A stretch of 64,000 nt of DNA, from the NCBI GenBank assembly GCA_965262605.1, contig CBDHFN010000003.1, positions 1,426,001-1,490,000 of the forward strand. The letters run 5' to 3'. The DNA comes from CBDHFN01 sp965262605. GTDB lineage: Bacteria; Pseudomonadota; Alphaproteobacteria; JASGCL01. The translations under genes were made by a program, and so were the position numbers. Under the pieces are notes generated by a model, which was not told where the DNA came from, made no database searches, and saw only the letters and a program-made list of their open reading frames with translations. This document shows positions 1 to 9,095 of the stretch, piece by piece (the first letter of the stretch is position 1; each line of letters starts with the position of its first letter).

Positions 1-444
1 GGCTTGTCTGATGCAAGAAGATTTTGGCAATTAAATGATAATGTAATTTTTATTGTTGGCGCATATAAACAGCAAGGAATTTTTAAGGAATTTTATGAAG
101 TATATGAATTTCAATATGATGCGCAAGGTTTAAATAATTTGCGGGGTAATTTGTCGTTTGATGTAATAAATGATTTTCATGATAGTATTTGTAAAATTAA
201 ATCGGGAAATCATGGCGAAGGCAGAAAATTTGCAAAAATTAGGAAAAAAGAATTAAAATCACAATATCAATCTTGTATAATTTTAAATCCAAAAATTGAC
301 AGCGGCAACCAAAGGCGATTGCAGTGTAGCGTCAGCATTAATGATTTAGAAAAATTTGCTAAAAAATTTGAAAAATATTCTGTATCAAATAAAATTAAGC
401 TTCCATATATTATTGAGTCAAGTTCAAGAGCATTAAAAAAATAA
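1..444 (+). CDS. Hypothetical protein, 5' end outside the window
   Basis: The reading frame is open from the first base and ends at a TAA at 442-444, so the true start probably lies upstream. The first possible in-window start is a TTG at position 4. The visible 146 residues are charged, rich in Lys, Asn, Phe and Tyr, and have no signal peptide or membrane segment. I see no motif that I can assign to a family. It converges on the EipB gene with a 76 bp gap. Being AT-rich and next to an AIPR defence-type gene, it may be accessory, but that is only inference. Confidence 0.55.
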   Translation, partial: GLSDARRFWQLNDNVIFIVGAYKQQGIFKEFYEVYEFQYDAQGLNNLRGNLSFDVINDFHDSICKIKSGNHGEGRKFAKIRKKELKSQYQSCIILNPKIDSGNQRRLQCSVSINDLEKFAKKFEKYSVSNKIKLPYIIESSSRALKK

Positions 445-520
445 ATCCAAATTAGCACCACCGAAAAACCAAAATCACCGCTATTATTAAACTCCGATTC
501 CCTAATAAATTTTGATTATA

Positions 521-1303
521 TTATCTTGGGCAAGATTCTGTGGCAATAGAACTAACCCCTGTCATCTTTGCGATGAATTTATATTCGCCAAACTGCATGG
601 CGATATTATCGGTAAAACCTTTTTCATATAAATCAAAAAAAATAGTCGCGATTGGCGAGCTATCGGTGCTGTCAATTTCATAAAAAGATTGCGAGATTCG
701 TATGGGTTTTTTTCTAAAATATTCTGATTTTAATGTATTACTATTGCCTTCATTTAAAATCAAGGTGTTAACCATTTTAGGCTTAATGTCCGAACCATCA
801 AAGGCAATAGCGTTGAGCGAAGTTTTATTTTTACTTATGGCTTGCAATATTTGTGTTTGCAATTGAATTGGAAACATTACATCATCATTTAATTTATTAA
901 TGCTTGCGCTGGCATTGTCGTTAATATGTGAAAAAATATGCCCATCTTCTTTGATAACTTCCACTGATTTTCGCTCAATAACTTTATCATTATTGGCAAT
1001 TAATGTTACAGATTTATAAACCGAAGAAAGCGATTTTATGTCTTCTTTAAAAGATTGGCTGATAATAAGTTTGCCAATATCGGGCATATCTAAATCCCAT
1101 TTATTAAATGCTGTATATCGGCTACATTTATTATTGATTCTGTAGGACATTGTGCCAATTTTCGTGTTAAAACCTTTTAGGAAAACATCATATTGTGCTT
1201 CATGGGGCATTATCATCGTTGCTTTATTTGTAAAATTCAAACTCCAAGCAAATAAATTAGCATTGGTAATAATAAATAATGCTAAAATAAATATTAATTT
1301 CAT
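521..1303 (-). CDS. eipB: EipB-like periplasmic envelope protein (DUF1849)
   Basis: The 260-residue protein has a clear N-terminal signal peptide (Lys2, hydrophobic run to about residue 18, then Ala-Trp). The rest is soluble and beta-rich. It carries only two cysteines, Cys59 or close to it (NNKCSRY) and one four residues before the end region (ESCPR). This matches the conserved disulfide described for the DUF1849/EipB family, whose Brucella member is a beta-spiral periplasmic protein needed for envelope integrity. The start codon overlaps the stop of the SapC gene by 4 bp, so the two are translationally coupled. Family assignment rests on overall pattern (VFLKGF near the start, conserved cysteines, length), not on a search. 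Confidence 0.66.
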   Translation of the reverse strand: MKLIFILALFIITNANLFAWSLNFTNKATMIMPHEAQYDVFLKGFNTKIGTMSYRINNKCSRYTAFNKWDLDMPDIGKLIISQSFKEDIKSLSSVYKSVTLIANNDKVIERKSVEVIKEDGHIFSHINDNASASINKLNDDVMFPIQLQTQILQAISKNKTSLNAIAFDGSDIKPKMVNTLILNEGNSNTLKSEYFRKKPIRISQSFYEIDSTDSSPIATIFFDLYEKGFTDNIAMQFGEYKFIAKMTGVSSIATESCPR

Positions 1304-2040
1304 TTAGCGCGTTCTAATAAATTTTGAAATTGCCCCAAAGAATCTAAATGAGCGTAAATCGCGCCCGCCCAGCCCATTTTCCAAATATGCAGAATTGACG
1401 CATCGTCCAACGAGCGCAATTTTTCTGGGTCAATAGATATAAAGCCTTTTAAGCGAATCCCTTTTTCTGAACCAGCGCGAATTTCTAAATCGCCTTCACG
1501 AAATAGGTTTTTTTCGGTTGCAAAGCGACAAAATTGATAAGTGCGCGCTTGTTCTTTGGAATATAAAGCCGAAAATTTTGCCATTCGTTCGGTAATTCTG
1601 GTCGCTTGATTATTATCAAATAATAATTCACCGCTGCGGTTAGATAAATTGCGGGCATTACCATCAATGCAAAGTTCTACTTCGCCAACATCATCGCGGC
1701 GCACAATAAACGGGTATCTGCGCAAATAGCTTGGCACATATCCCTCAATACGCCATTTGCCCGTTGAATCAATCATTAAATTTTCACCGCGTTTTACACC
1801 CATTAAAGCAATAGGCACCGAAGGGTCGCCACGCATGAATAAAATCGGCATTTGCCTGCCGATGGCAATAAATTCCACAACATTAACAGGGCAGGTGCGC
1901 AACGAACGGGCAAAATTATATTGCCCATATTGCTTTAAGCGCAAATTTTGATGATTTTCCAAGGATAAAACTTCAACACTATCATAGAGTTTTTTAATTG
2001 ATTTTGCAGGTTTTTCATTTTTTAATGATGATGAATTCAT
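1300..2040 (-). CDS. SapC family protein
   Basis: The protein has 246 residues and matches the SapC family pattern known from proteobacteria. It has a VPIALMGVKRGENLMID block, then WRIEGYVPSYLRRYPF, both hallmarks of the family, and a C-terminal region ending in an HLDSLGQFQNL helix. SapC members were first linked to S-layer or secretion clusters, and their molecular role is not established. No signal peptide is seen, so it is probably cytoplasmic. An AAGGA ribosome binding site precedes the ATG. It is followed by eipB with a 4 bp overlap and preceded by a small membrane protein gene 16 bp away, consistent with one transcript. Confidence 0.8.
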   Translation of the reverse strand: MNSSSLKNEKPAKSIKKLYDSVEVLSLENHQNLRLKQYGQYNFARSLRTCPVNVVEFIAIGRQMPILFMRGDPSVPIALMGVKRGENLMIDSTGKWRIEGYVPSYLRRYPFIVRRDDVGEVELCIDGNARNLSNRSGELLFDNNQATRITERMAKFSALYSKEQARTYQFCRFATEKNLFREGDLEIRAGSEKGIRLKGFISIDPEKLRSLDDASILHIWKMGWAGAIYAHLDSLGQFQNLLERAK

Positions 2041-2056
2041 GGCATATCCTTTTTTA

Positions 2057-2326
2057 TTATTTTAAATTAATATCATGATTTTTATCTTTTGTCAAATCAT
2101 TGCTTATCTTTGAAGATAAAATTTTAGCAATTGGGATAAGAATAATACATAAAATTATAGCTATCCCTAAATAAAATTTTTCAAAACCGACATTGGAATG
2201 AAAGCTGTTTTCGTCAACAACCAGTAAAATTAAACAACCAAAAATAATCCCCAAGCAAATAACAATTATAAAAAACAAGCTGTTATTTAAACTTCTTTTC
2301 GGCGTGGAGTGGTAATTTTCATTCAT
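2057..2326 (-). CDS. Small two-helix membrane protein
   Basis: This 89-residue protein has a short polar N-terminus, two hydrophobic segments (about residues 16-37 and 49-70) and a Lys/Asn-rich tail. It belongs to no family I recognise. Its start codon lies 3 bp after the AIPR gene stop, which suggests translational coupling to that gene. SapC follows 16 bp later. The close link to a nuclease-like defence protein makes an effector or accessory role possible, but it could equally be an ordinary envelope peptide of the SapC-EipB unit. No clear Shine-Dalgarno of its own is present, which fits coupling. Confidence 0.6.
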   Translation of the reverse strand: MNENYHSTPKRSLNNSLFFIIVICLGIIFGCLILLVVDENSFHSNVGFEKFYLGIAIILCIILIPIAKILSSKISNDLTKDKNHDINLK

Positions 2327-2329
2327 GAA

Positions 2330-3994
2330 TTAACTTTTTATTGTCATATTAAAAATAAATTTTTTAATTTCCAGATATGATACTTGATTCCAATTATCAT
2401 TTTTATTATGATATTTATCCAAATAATCAATCATTAAATTAATAAAATTATCATATAATTCACGCATTGAACCATTTTCAATCATGGGTAATATTTTATT
2501 GTAATTTTGTTTAATGTCTTGATATTGTTTTTTTATATCATGATAAATTAAATTGCCAATTTTATAAGAGCAAGAATATTTTAAAATATCATGTTTGTCG
2601 TTTGAAATTTTTGTATTTTTGCGCATATTTTCGCAATAACGAAAAATTTTAATAATTACACTTGCATCTTGCGCGCTAAGATTATTAAAAATCTGACGAT
2701 AAAAATATTCATCAAAATGTTTGCGCCTTTGGTATTTAGCTTCATTGAATAATCCAATTTTAACCGACAATACCGCTTCGGCTAAGACTGCAGGTGTTAT
2801 ATCATTATGCTGCATTTCCTCAGTTCGTTTTCTGCGATAATTTAGACCTAATTTCTTTAATTCAATTTCAAGTTTTCGTTGGATTTCATCATTTGCGACT
2901 AAATCAGGCTTAATAATCGGCGATTGGTTATTCGTGGCAATCGCGATTTCTTGATAAAGGTTTTGCTTAAATTTATCCGAACCAATTTCAATGATACGAA
3001 TCATCACTTCGCAATTTTCAGGAATTTCTTGCGCCCTATCCTTAAATAATTGATATATTGTATTGCAAGTTTGCCCGCCATTTATTATGGATAGATTTTC
3101 TAATTTTAATTTTAAATCATTGGATATTCGCTCATTGTAAGAGATTTTTTCGGCAATAATTGTAATGCCATTATTGAGTAAATAAAAATATTCAGGTTGT
3201 TTTTGCAAGGTTTCAACAATTTTCATATTAACTTCATTATCTAATCCTAAATAATTTCTAACATTTTTGTCAATAATATTATCGCCAAAATATTTGATTA
3301 ATTCAAAAATGCTTTTAACATTAATTATGCCATGAACAACTTTTACAAATTTATTATCAATGGAGTTTGAATACCATGATTTAGTTAAAGAAATTTCATA
3401 TTCATTGCGTTTGGGTGGGCTATAATGATATTCAATTAAATCATTATGATTTAAATAGTGCCATTTAGTATGAGAATTAGGGTGGTTATCAATTAATCTA
3501 TTTGAATTATCACCCCACTTAATGCCGTTGTTAACTATATAAACTTGATAATTTGGGGTTTTAAATTCATTAAATTTATCCCTAAATTCCCCAATTTTTT
3601 CTTGTAAATTTTTATTGTAAATTGTAATATTTGCGTTTGAATCTTCTAAAATAGTAATAAAAGATGCTATTTTTGTCATCACCGCTTCTTCTATACCTTT
3701 TTGAATAAATGAAGATGAGTATTTTGTTTGAATGATATAAACATTAAAATCGTCATCGCACCAAAAACAATCAATCCCACCATCATCATGCCCTTCAACT
3801 ATATATTCAAATGCTTGGATTCTGTCTATATTAAATACATTGCAAATAATATTATGTTGAAAAACAAAATTAATTTGCTTGTTAGTGTCTGTTATTTCGT
3901 TGTAGCCATTTTGCTCAAATAAAACTTTATTTTTCTTAAACCAAATTTTCAGAATATTATCATATTCCTTGGCTGATGTGGCATCATTGTTCAT
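2330..3994 (-). CDS. AIPR family protein (abortive infection phage resistance type)
   Basis: The 554-residue protein shows the AIPR core around residues 270-400: FYLLNNGITIIAE, LSIINGGQTCNTIYQLF and IAIATNNQSPI. These are typical of proteins annotated as abortive-infection phage-resistance. The first 100 residues contain GGIDCFW and IIQTKY, an Asp...Gln-x-Lys arrangement that fits a PD-(D/E)xK nuclease fold. It is cytoplasmic. The gene is notably AT-rich even for this genome. The start has an AAGGA ribosome binding site. It is first in a minus-strand series with a small membrane protein, SapC and EipB. It is divergent from dnaK. Its biological target is not shown by the sequence. Confidence 0.78.
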   Translation of the reverse strand: MNNDATSAKEYDNILKIWFKKNKVLFEQNGYNEITDTNKQINFVFQHNIICNVFNIDRIQAFEYIVEGHDDGGIDCFWCDDDFNVYIIQTKYSSSFIQKGIEEAVMTKIASFITILEDSNANITIYNKNLQEKIGEFRDKFNEFKTPNYQVYIVNNGIKWGDNSNRLIDNHPNSHTKWHYLNHNDLIEYHYSPPKRNEYEISLTKSWYSNSIDNKFVKVVHGIINVKSIFELIKYFGDNIIDKNVRNYLGLDNEVNMKIVETLQKQPEYFYLLNNGITIIAEKISYNERISNDLKLKLENLSIINGGQTCNTIYQLFKDRAQEIPENCEVMIRIIEIGSDKFKQNLYQEIAIATNNQSPIIKPDLVANDEIQRKLEIELKKLGLNYRRKRTEEMQHNDITPAVLAEAVLSVKIGLFNEAKYQRRKHFDEYFYRQIFNNLSAQDASVIIKIFRYCENMRKNTKISNDKHDILKYSCSYKIGNLIYHDIKKQYQDIKQNYNKILPMIENGSMRELYDNFINLMIDYLDKYHNKNDNWNQVSYLEIKKFIFNMTIKS

Positions 3995-4073
3995 TTTAAT
4001 TCCTTAAATTTGAAAATATTATACCAAAATTTGCATATTTTGCAATAAAAATAAAAAAAAATTCATTTACCCT

Positions 4074-4100
4074 CTTGAATTAAAAAGAATCACTCATATA
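4074..4100 (+). promoter_or_regulatory. RpoH-like heat shock promoter of dnaK
   Basis: CTTGAA at 4074-4079 is followed after 13 bases by CTCATATA at 4093-4100. This resembles the sigma-32 consensus (CTTGAA, 11-15 bases, CCCCATnT). It lies about 35 bases before dnaK, whose AGAGG ribosome binding site is at 4124-4128. Position and gene identity support the call, but the -10 box is imperfect. Confidence 0.6.
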
Positions 4101-4135
4101 TACTCAATGTCAACAACTTAAAAAGAGGTAAAATT

Positions 4136-6019
4136 ATGGGAAAAGTAATAGGAATAGATTTAGGCACAACCAATTCGTGCGTCGCCGTCATGGAAGGCAA
4201 AAATTGGAAGGTCATTGAAAATGCCGAAGGGCAAAGAACAACCCCGTCAATTATTGCATTTGCAAATGATGGTGAAAAATTAGTTGGCGCACCAGCAAAA
4301 CGCCAAGCTGTAACGAATCCAGAAAATACTTTATACGCGATTAAACGCTTAATCGGCAGACGATTTGACGATAAAGAAGTTAAAAAAGAAATGAAACAAG
4401 CACCTTATAAAATTGTTAAGGCAGAAAATGGTGATGCTTGGGTTGAAGCTTCGGGTGAAAAATACGCACCTTCGCAAATTTCGGCGTTTGTATTGCAAAA
4501 AATGAAGGAAACTGCGGAATCTTATTTGGGCGAATCTGTAACCCAAGCTGTTATCACGGTGCCTGCTTATTTTAACGATTCGCAACGCCAAGCAACTAAG
4601 GATGCGGGTAAAATCGCGGGTTTAGATGTTTTGCGGATAATTAACGAACCAACCGCCGCCGCGCTTGCATATGGTATGGATAAAAAAGGTTCGGGCATGA
4701 TTGCCGTATTTGACTTGGGTGGTGGCACATTTGATGTCAGTATTTTGGAAATTGGCGATGGCGTGTTTGAAGTTAAATCCACAAATGGCGATACATTTTT
4801 GGGCGGTGAAGATTTTGACCAAGCAGTCGTAAGTTATTTAGCGTCCGAATTTGCCAAAGAAAATGGTGGAATTGACTTGCTGAAAGATAAATTAGCCTTG
4901 CAACGATTAAAAGAAGCGGGTGAAAAAGCTAAAATTGAATTATCTTCGGCGCAATCAACCGATATTAATTTGCCTTTTATCACGGCTGATGCGACGGGTC
5001 CTAAACATTTAAATGTGAAATTAACCCGCGCGAAGTTAGAATCTTTGGTTGATGATTTAATTAAACGCTGCATTAAACCTTGCGAATTGGCACTTAAAGA
5101 TGCGGGCTTGAAGGCTTCTGAAATTGACGAAGTTATTCTTGTCGGCGGCATGACCAGAATGCCTAAGGTTTATGAAACCGTGGAAAAATTATTTGGCAAA
5201 GAACCGCATCGCGGCGTGAATCCCGACGAAGTCGTGGCAATCGGTGCGGCAGTTCAAGGTGGTGTCTTGGCGGGCGATGTTAAAGATGTATTATTGCTTG
5301 ATGTTACGCCTTTGTCATTGGGTATTGAAACCATGGGCGGAATTTTTACCCGCTTGATTGACAGAAATACCACGATTCCAACTAAAAAATCACAAATTTT
5401 CTCCACTGCGGCTGATGGGCAAACGGCGGTTACGATTAAAGTATCGCAAGGCGAAAGAGAGATGGCGGCTGATAATAAAACCTTAGGTGAATTTAATCTT
5501 GAAGGTATTGCCCCAGCTCCGCGCGGTGTGCCACAAATTGAAGTTGCGTTTGATATTGATGCTAATGGTATCGTGCATGTAACTGCCAAAGATAAAGCAA
5601 CGGGCAAAGAACAGCAAATCCGCATTCAAGCTTCTGGTGGGCTTGATGAAGAAGCCATTAAAAAAATGATGGAAGATGCCGAGCTTAACGCCGAAGCCGA
5701 TAAGAAAAAACGCGAATTGGTTGAAGCGCGAAATAATGCGGAATCTTTGGCACATTCCACCGAAAAAACTATCAAGGAAAACCAAGATAAAATCGGTGCT
5801 GATGTCATTGAGCCCGTGCAAATTGTCCTAAAAGACTTGCAAGAAAAATTGGCAAACCCTGAAATATCGGTTGAAGATTTGAAAACTGCAACGGATTCAT
5901 TAATGGAAGCGTCAATGAAATTGGGCGAAGCTATCTATAAAAAGGAGCAAGAAAGCAAGCCCAATGAAGATGGTTCTGTGAATATTAACCCCGAAGATAT
6001 TAAACCTCACAACGGATAA
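4136..6019 (+). CDS. dnaK: Molecular chaperone DnaK (Hsp70)
   Basis: The 627-residue protein is a full-length Hsp70. The N-terminal ATPase domain begins GIDLGTTNSCVAVMEG and contains VFDLGGGTFDVSIL near residue 190 and VGGMTRMPKV near residue 335. The substrate-binding domain follows the DVTPLSLGIET linker, and a charged helical lid ends in NPEDIKPHNG. It binds unfolded proteins in an ATP cycle driven by DnaJ and GrpE. DnaJ starts 2 bp after its stop, so the two share a transcript. grpE is not in the window. A sigma-32-like promoter and an AGAGG site precede the ATG. Confidence 0.99.
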   Translation: MGKVIGIDLGTTNSCVAVMEGKNWKVIENAEGQRTTPSIIAFANDGEKLVGAPAKRQAVTNPENTLYAIKRLIGRRFDDKEVKKEMKQAPYKIVKAENGDAWVEASGEKYAPSQISAFVLQKMKETAESYLGESVTQAVITVPAYFNDSQRQATKDAGKIAGLDVLRIINEPTAAALAYGMDKKGSGMIAVFDLGGGTFDVSILEIGDGVFEVKSTNGDTFLGGEDFDQAVVSYLASEFAKENGGIDLLKDKLALQRLKEAGEKAKIELSSAQSTDINLPFITADATGPKHLNVKLTRAKLESLVDDLIKRCIKPCELALKDAGLKASEIDEVILVGGMTRMPKVYETVEKLFGKEPHRGVNPDEVVAIGAAVQGGVLAGDVKDVLLLDVTPLSLGIETMGGIFTRLIDRNTTIPTKKSQIFSTAADGQTAVTIKVSQGEREMAADNKTLGEFNLEGIAPAPRGVPQIEVAFDIDANGIVHVTAKDKATGKEQQIRIQASGGLDEEAIKKMMEDAELNAEADKKKRELVEARNNAESLAHSTEKTIKENQDKIGADVIEPVQIVLKDLQEKLANPEISVEDLKTATDSLMEASMKLGEAIYKKEQESKPNEDGSVNINPEDIKPHNG

Positions 6020-6021
6020 AC

Positions 6022-7152
6022 ATGAGCAAACGCGATTATTATGAAATTCTAGGTGTTGAAAAGACAGCCGATGATAAAGTTTTGAAATCGGCTTATCGCA
6101 AGAAAGCAATGGAATTTCATCCCGACCGCAACCCAAATAATCCAGAAGCTGAAACTAAGTTCAAGGAAGTTAATGAAGCTTATGAGATTTTATCAGATGC
6201 CCAGAAAAAGGCGGCTTATGACAGATATGGTCATGCCGCTTTTGAAAATGGACGCGGTGGTGCTGGTGCTGGTCAAGAAGGATTTGGCGATATTAACGAT
6301 ATTTTCAATCAATTTTTTGGTGGTGGCGGGCGCGGGCGGGGCGGTCCACAAAAAGGTCGCGATAGACAAGCCCGAATTAATATGACTTTGGAAGAGGCTT
6401 TTCATGGCAAAAAATATGATATTAAGCTAAATCGTCTAATTCATTGCACAGGCTGCAAAGGAAGCGGAGCTGATGAGGGCAGTAGTGTCGTAAATTGTAG
6501 CACTTGCGGCGGGCATGGTCGCGTAAGAATGAGTCAAGGCTTTTTTCAAATTGAACAAACTTGTCCAAGATGTAAAGGCAAAGGCAAAACCATTGAAAAA
6601 CCTTGCCGTAAGTGCCATGGTAGTGGGCATGAGGAAATATCCGAAACCGTGACCATACCAATTCCGCCCGGTGTTGATAATGAAATGCGCTTGCGTATAG
6701 AAGGCAAGGGTGATGCGGGCGAACGCGGTGCGCCAACGGGTGATTTATACATAATCACAGCAGTTGCGTCCCATAAACTTTTTGAACGCAAAGGCAATGA
6801 TTTGCATTGCAAAATTCCTATTGATATTGCAACCGCTGCTTTGGGTGGCGATATTGAAATTCCGATTATTGACGGCACCCGTGCAAAAATTACCATACCC
6901 AATGGCACGCAACACGGGCATAATTTGCGCTGTAAATCAAAAGGAATGCCCGTGCTTAATGCCGGTGGCAGACAAGGCGACATGATTGTGCAAATTTCAT
7001 TGGAAATACCAAGAAATCTTACCGATAGGCAAAAAGAAATTTTGGTTGAATTCCGCCTTGAGACGCAAAAAACAAGTTCTAACCATACGCCAGAAGCAAC
7101 GGGATTTTTGGATAAAATGAAAGATTTTTTTAATACCTATAATAAAAGTTAA
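6022..7152 (+). CDS. dnaJ: Chaperone protein DnaJ (Hsp40)
   Basis: The 376-residue protein has all DnaJ type I domains in order. The J domain has HPD at residues 33-35, followed by a Gly/Phe-rich linker (about 75-115). A zinc-binding region carries four CxxCxGxG repeats (CTGCKGSG, CSTCGGHG, CPRCKGKG, CRKCHGSG), and the C-terminal substrate domains come last. It delivers clients to DnaK and stimulates its ATPase. The start lies 2 bp after dnaK. The stop is 1 bp from the convergent cdsA stop, leaving no room for a separate terminator between them. Confidence 0.99.
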   Translation: MSKRDYYEILGVEKTADDKVLKSAYRKKAMEFHPDRNPNNPEAETKFKEVNEAYEILSDAQKKAAYDRYGHAAFENGRGGAGAGQEGFGDINDIFNQFFGGGGRGRGGPQKGRDRQARINMTLEEAFHGKKYDIKLNRLIHCTGCKGSGADEGSSVVNCSTCGGHGRVRMSQGFFQIEQTCPRCKGKGKTIEKPCRKCHGSGHEEISETVTIPIPPGVDNEMRLRIEGKGDAGERGAPTGDLYIITAVASHKLFERKGNDLHCKIPIDIATAALGGDIEIPIIDGTRAKITIPNGTQHGHNLRCKSKGMPVLNAGGRQGDMIVQISLEIPRNLTDRQKEILVEFRLETQKTSSNHTPEATGFLDKMKDFFNTYNKS

Positions 7153-7153
7153 T

Positions 7154-7798
7154 TTAAAAAATCGTAAGCAAAAATCCAAAAATTTGCGCCATAATATGCC
7201 CATCAAATCGGTCAAGCATACCGCCGTGCCCCATGATAATTGTGCCCGAATCTTTGGCATTGGCGGCGCGTTTAAGGGCTGATTCAAGAAAATCACCTGC
7301 TTGAGATACGCAAGCGAAGAAGGTGCAAATTGCAATAATTACGGGCAAAGGATAATTTAAATAGCCTTGATAATAATTGATAGCTAAACCAGATGCTATA
7401 GCAAGAACAACTCCGCCAGCAAGCCCCGCCCAAGTTTTATTGGGGCTAACCGCGGGGCAAATTTTCTTGCCACCGATTAATTTGCCAAATATAAACCCCC
7501 CGCAATCAGTGGCGATTACTAATATAATCAAACTTATGAATATTTCAAAATAATGCGTTAATAAATAAAGTGAAATTCCTAGACTTAAAAAAATATATGG
7601 CGCACCAATACCCAGATAAAAAAGTGGCTTATCCGTTAAAAAAGCCAATTTTTGCCATTCATGATAACAAATTAGAAAAATTATAGCCACAAAAATTTGT
7701 TGGGCGATTATTGGCACATAAAAAAATATTATCATTATTGCCAGCATCACGCCCGCGCTTATTAACCGCTTCATTAAAGAATTAATTGATTTTTCCAT
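7154..7798 (-). CDS. cdsA: Phosphatidate cytidylyltransferase (CDP-diglyceride synthase)
   Basis: The 214-residue integral membrane protein ends with the CdsA signature: SALKRAANAKDSG, then GHGGMLDRFDG. It makes CDP-diacylglycerol from CTP and phosphatidate, the branch point of phospholipid synthesis. About six hydrophobic segments are visible. The length is short compared with the roughly 270-285 residues common in the family, mostly through a compact N-terminal half, but the catalytic end is intact. The start overlaps uppS by 17 bp, giving the common order frr-uppS-cdsA. Confidence 0.93.
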   Translation of the reverse strand: MEKSINSLMKRLISAGVMLAIMIIFFYVPIIAQQIFVAIIFLICYHEWQKLAFLTDKPLFYLGIGAPYIFLSLGISLYLLTHYFEIFISLIILVIATDCGGFIFGKLIGGKKICPAVSPNKTWAGLAGGVVLAIASGLAINYYQGYLNYPLPVIIAICTFFACVSQAGDFLESALKRAANAKDSGTIIMGHGGMLDRFDGHIMAQIFGFLLTIF

Positions 7799-8480
7799 AT
7801 TTTCTATGCCTTTGTTGGAATATATTAACCCAATTTATCACATCTTGCGTGGTAATTTCAGGCCAGAATTTTGGTTCAAAAATAATTTCGCTGTATGAAA
7901 TTTGCCATAATAAAAAATTGCTGATTCGCATTTCACCACTGGTTCGCACCAATAAATCTGGGTCGCCTATATCATGACACGATAATAAATCAGTGATAGT
8001 TTTTTCAGTTATTTCATTGATATTCAATTGGTTATTAGCAATTTTTTCACCTAAAATCTTAACTGCATTGGTGATTTCTTGTCTTGCGCCATAATTAATT
8101 GCCAGTTGCAATCGCATTGTGCCATTTTGGGTTGCATGTTCAGTGATATTAATTTGTTTAATCAGTTTATCGGGAAGGGCAGTTTTATCGCCAATTACCA
8201 CTAATTTAACATTTTTTTTGATAAGATTTTCTTGTTCATTGGCAAGATAATATTCCAATAAATTCATCAAAAAATCAATTTCTTCGCGGGGTCGTTGCCA
8301 ATTTTCCGTGGAAAAACAAAATAAAGTGATATTTTCAATCCCTAAATCCAAGCAAGCATTAAGCAAAATTTTTACCGAATTAGCACCTTGACTATGCCCT
8401 TCAATCCGTGGTTTATCTTGGGATTGCGCATATCTACCATTACCATCCATAATAACGGCTAAATGGTTTAATTTTGCCAT
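7782..8480 (-). CDS. uppS: Isoprenyl transferase (undecaprenyl diphosphate synthase)
   Basis: The 232-residue cis-prenyltransferase begins with the catalytic block LAVIMDGNGRYAQ near residues 7-20 and has CFSTENW (about 70) and LLVRTSGEMRISNFLLWQ with YSE after it (about 190-205). It condenses isopentenyl diphosphate onto farnesyl diphosphate to give the lipid carrier for peptidoglycan and surface sugars. The start codon overlaps the frr stop by one base (TAATG), and the 3' end overlaps cdsA, so all three are translationally linked. Confidence 0.97.
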   Translation of the reverse strand: MAKLNHLAVIMDGNGRYAQSQDKPRIEGHSQGANSVKILLNACLDLGIENITLFCFSTENWQRPREEIDFLMNLLEYYLANEQENLIKKNVKLVVIGDKTALPDKLIKQINITEHATQNGTMRLQLAINYGARQEITNAVKILGEKIANNQLNINEITEKTITDLLSCHDIGDPDLLVRTSGEMRISNFLLWQISYSEIIFEPKFWPEITTQDVINWVNIFQQRHRKYGKIN

Positions 8481-9028
8481 TAAATTTGCTTTATGTCTTT
8501 TTCTTTTTCAGCCAAAATTTTATCAACTTGGCTTACAAAATCATCGGTTATTTTTTGGGCTTTTTCTGTTAATTTATGCACATCATCTTTACCGATTTCT
8601 TTTTCTAATTTTTTTGCGGCTTCTAAAATATCACGGCGAATATTACGAATCGCAATTTTCGTGTTTTCGGCGTATTTGCTTGCAACTTTAATTAATTCTT
8701 TGCGGCGTTCTTCGGTAAGTTCAGGAATTTTCACGCGAATGGAAGTGCCTTCGGTCTGGGGGTTTAAGCCCAATCCAGATTCACGAATCGCTTTATCAAC
8801 ATTTTTTGCCAAATCTCTGTCCCAAACGGTGACTAATAACATGCGTGGTTCTGGCACGGACACAGTGGCACAACCTGATAAAGCCATCGTGCCACCATAT
8901 GCTTCAACCATCAGCGGTTCAAGCATTTTCGCCGATGCGCGTCCAGTTCTTAACCCTGATAATTCATGATGCAACGAATCTATACTTGCCTTCATTTTTT
9001 GTTCAAATGGTTCAAATTTTAGTGTCAT
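8480..9028 (-). CDS. frr: Ribosome recycling factor
   Basis: The 182-residue protein has the typical RRF length and both end motifs: the helical N-terminus with LRTGRASAKMLEPL (about 26-39) and the long C-terminal helices with the RVKIPELTEERRKEL block. It splits post-termination ribosomes together with EF-G. An AGAGG ribosome binding site precedes the ATG. The pyrH gene that often lies just upstream is absent here; instead yejA precedes it after a 67 bp gap, so frr probably has its own promoter in that gap. Confidence 0.98.
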   Translation of the reverse strand: MTLKFEPFEQKMKASIDSLHHELSGLRTGRASAKMLEPLMVEAYGGTMALSGCATVSVPEPRMLLVTVWDRDLAKNVDKAIRESGLGLNPQTEGTSIRVKIPELTEERRKELIKVASKYAENTKIAIRNIRRDILEAAKKLEKEIGKDDVHKLTEKAQKITDDFVSQVDKILAEKEKDIKQI

Positions 9029-9095
9029 TTTATACCTCTTTATTTACTTAGTTATTTTAGTATAACCAATATTATTATAAAGTCTATGATTTTTT

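Noticed and set aside
4834..5821. Long minus-strand open frames inside dnaK
   Set aside because: They mirror the coding frame of a highly conserved gene, have no ribosome binding sites and show no family motifs.
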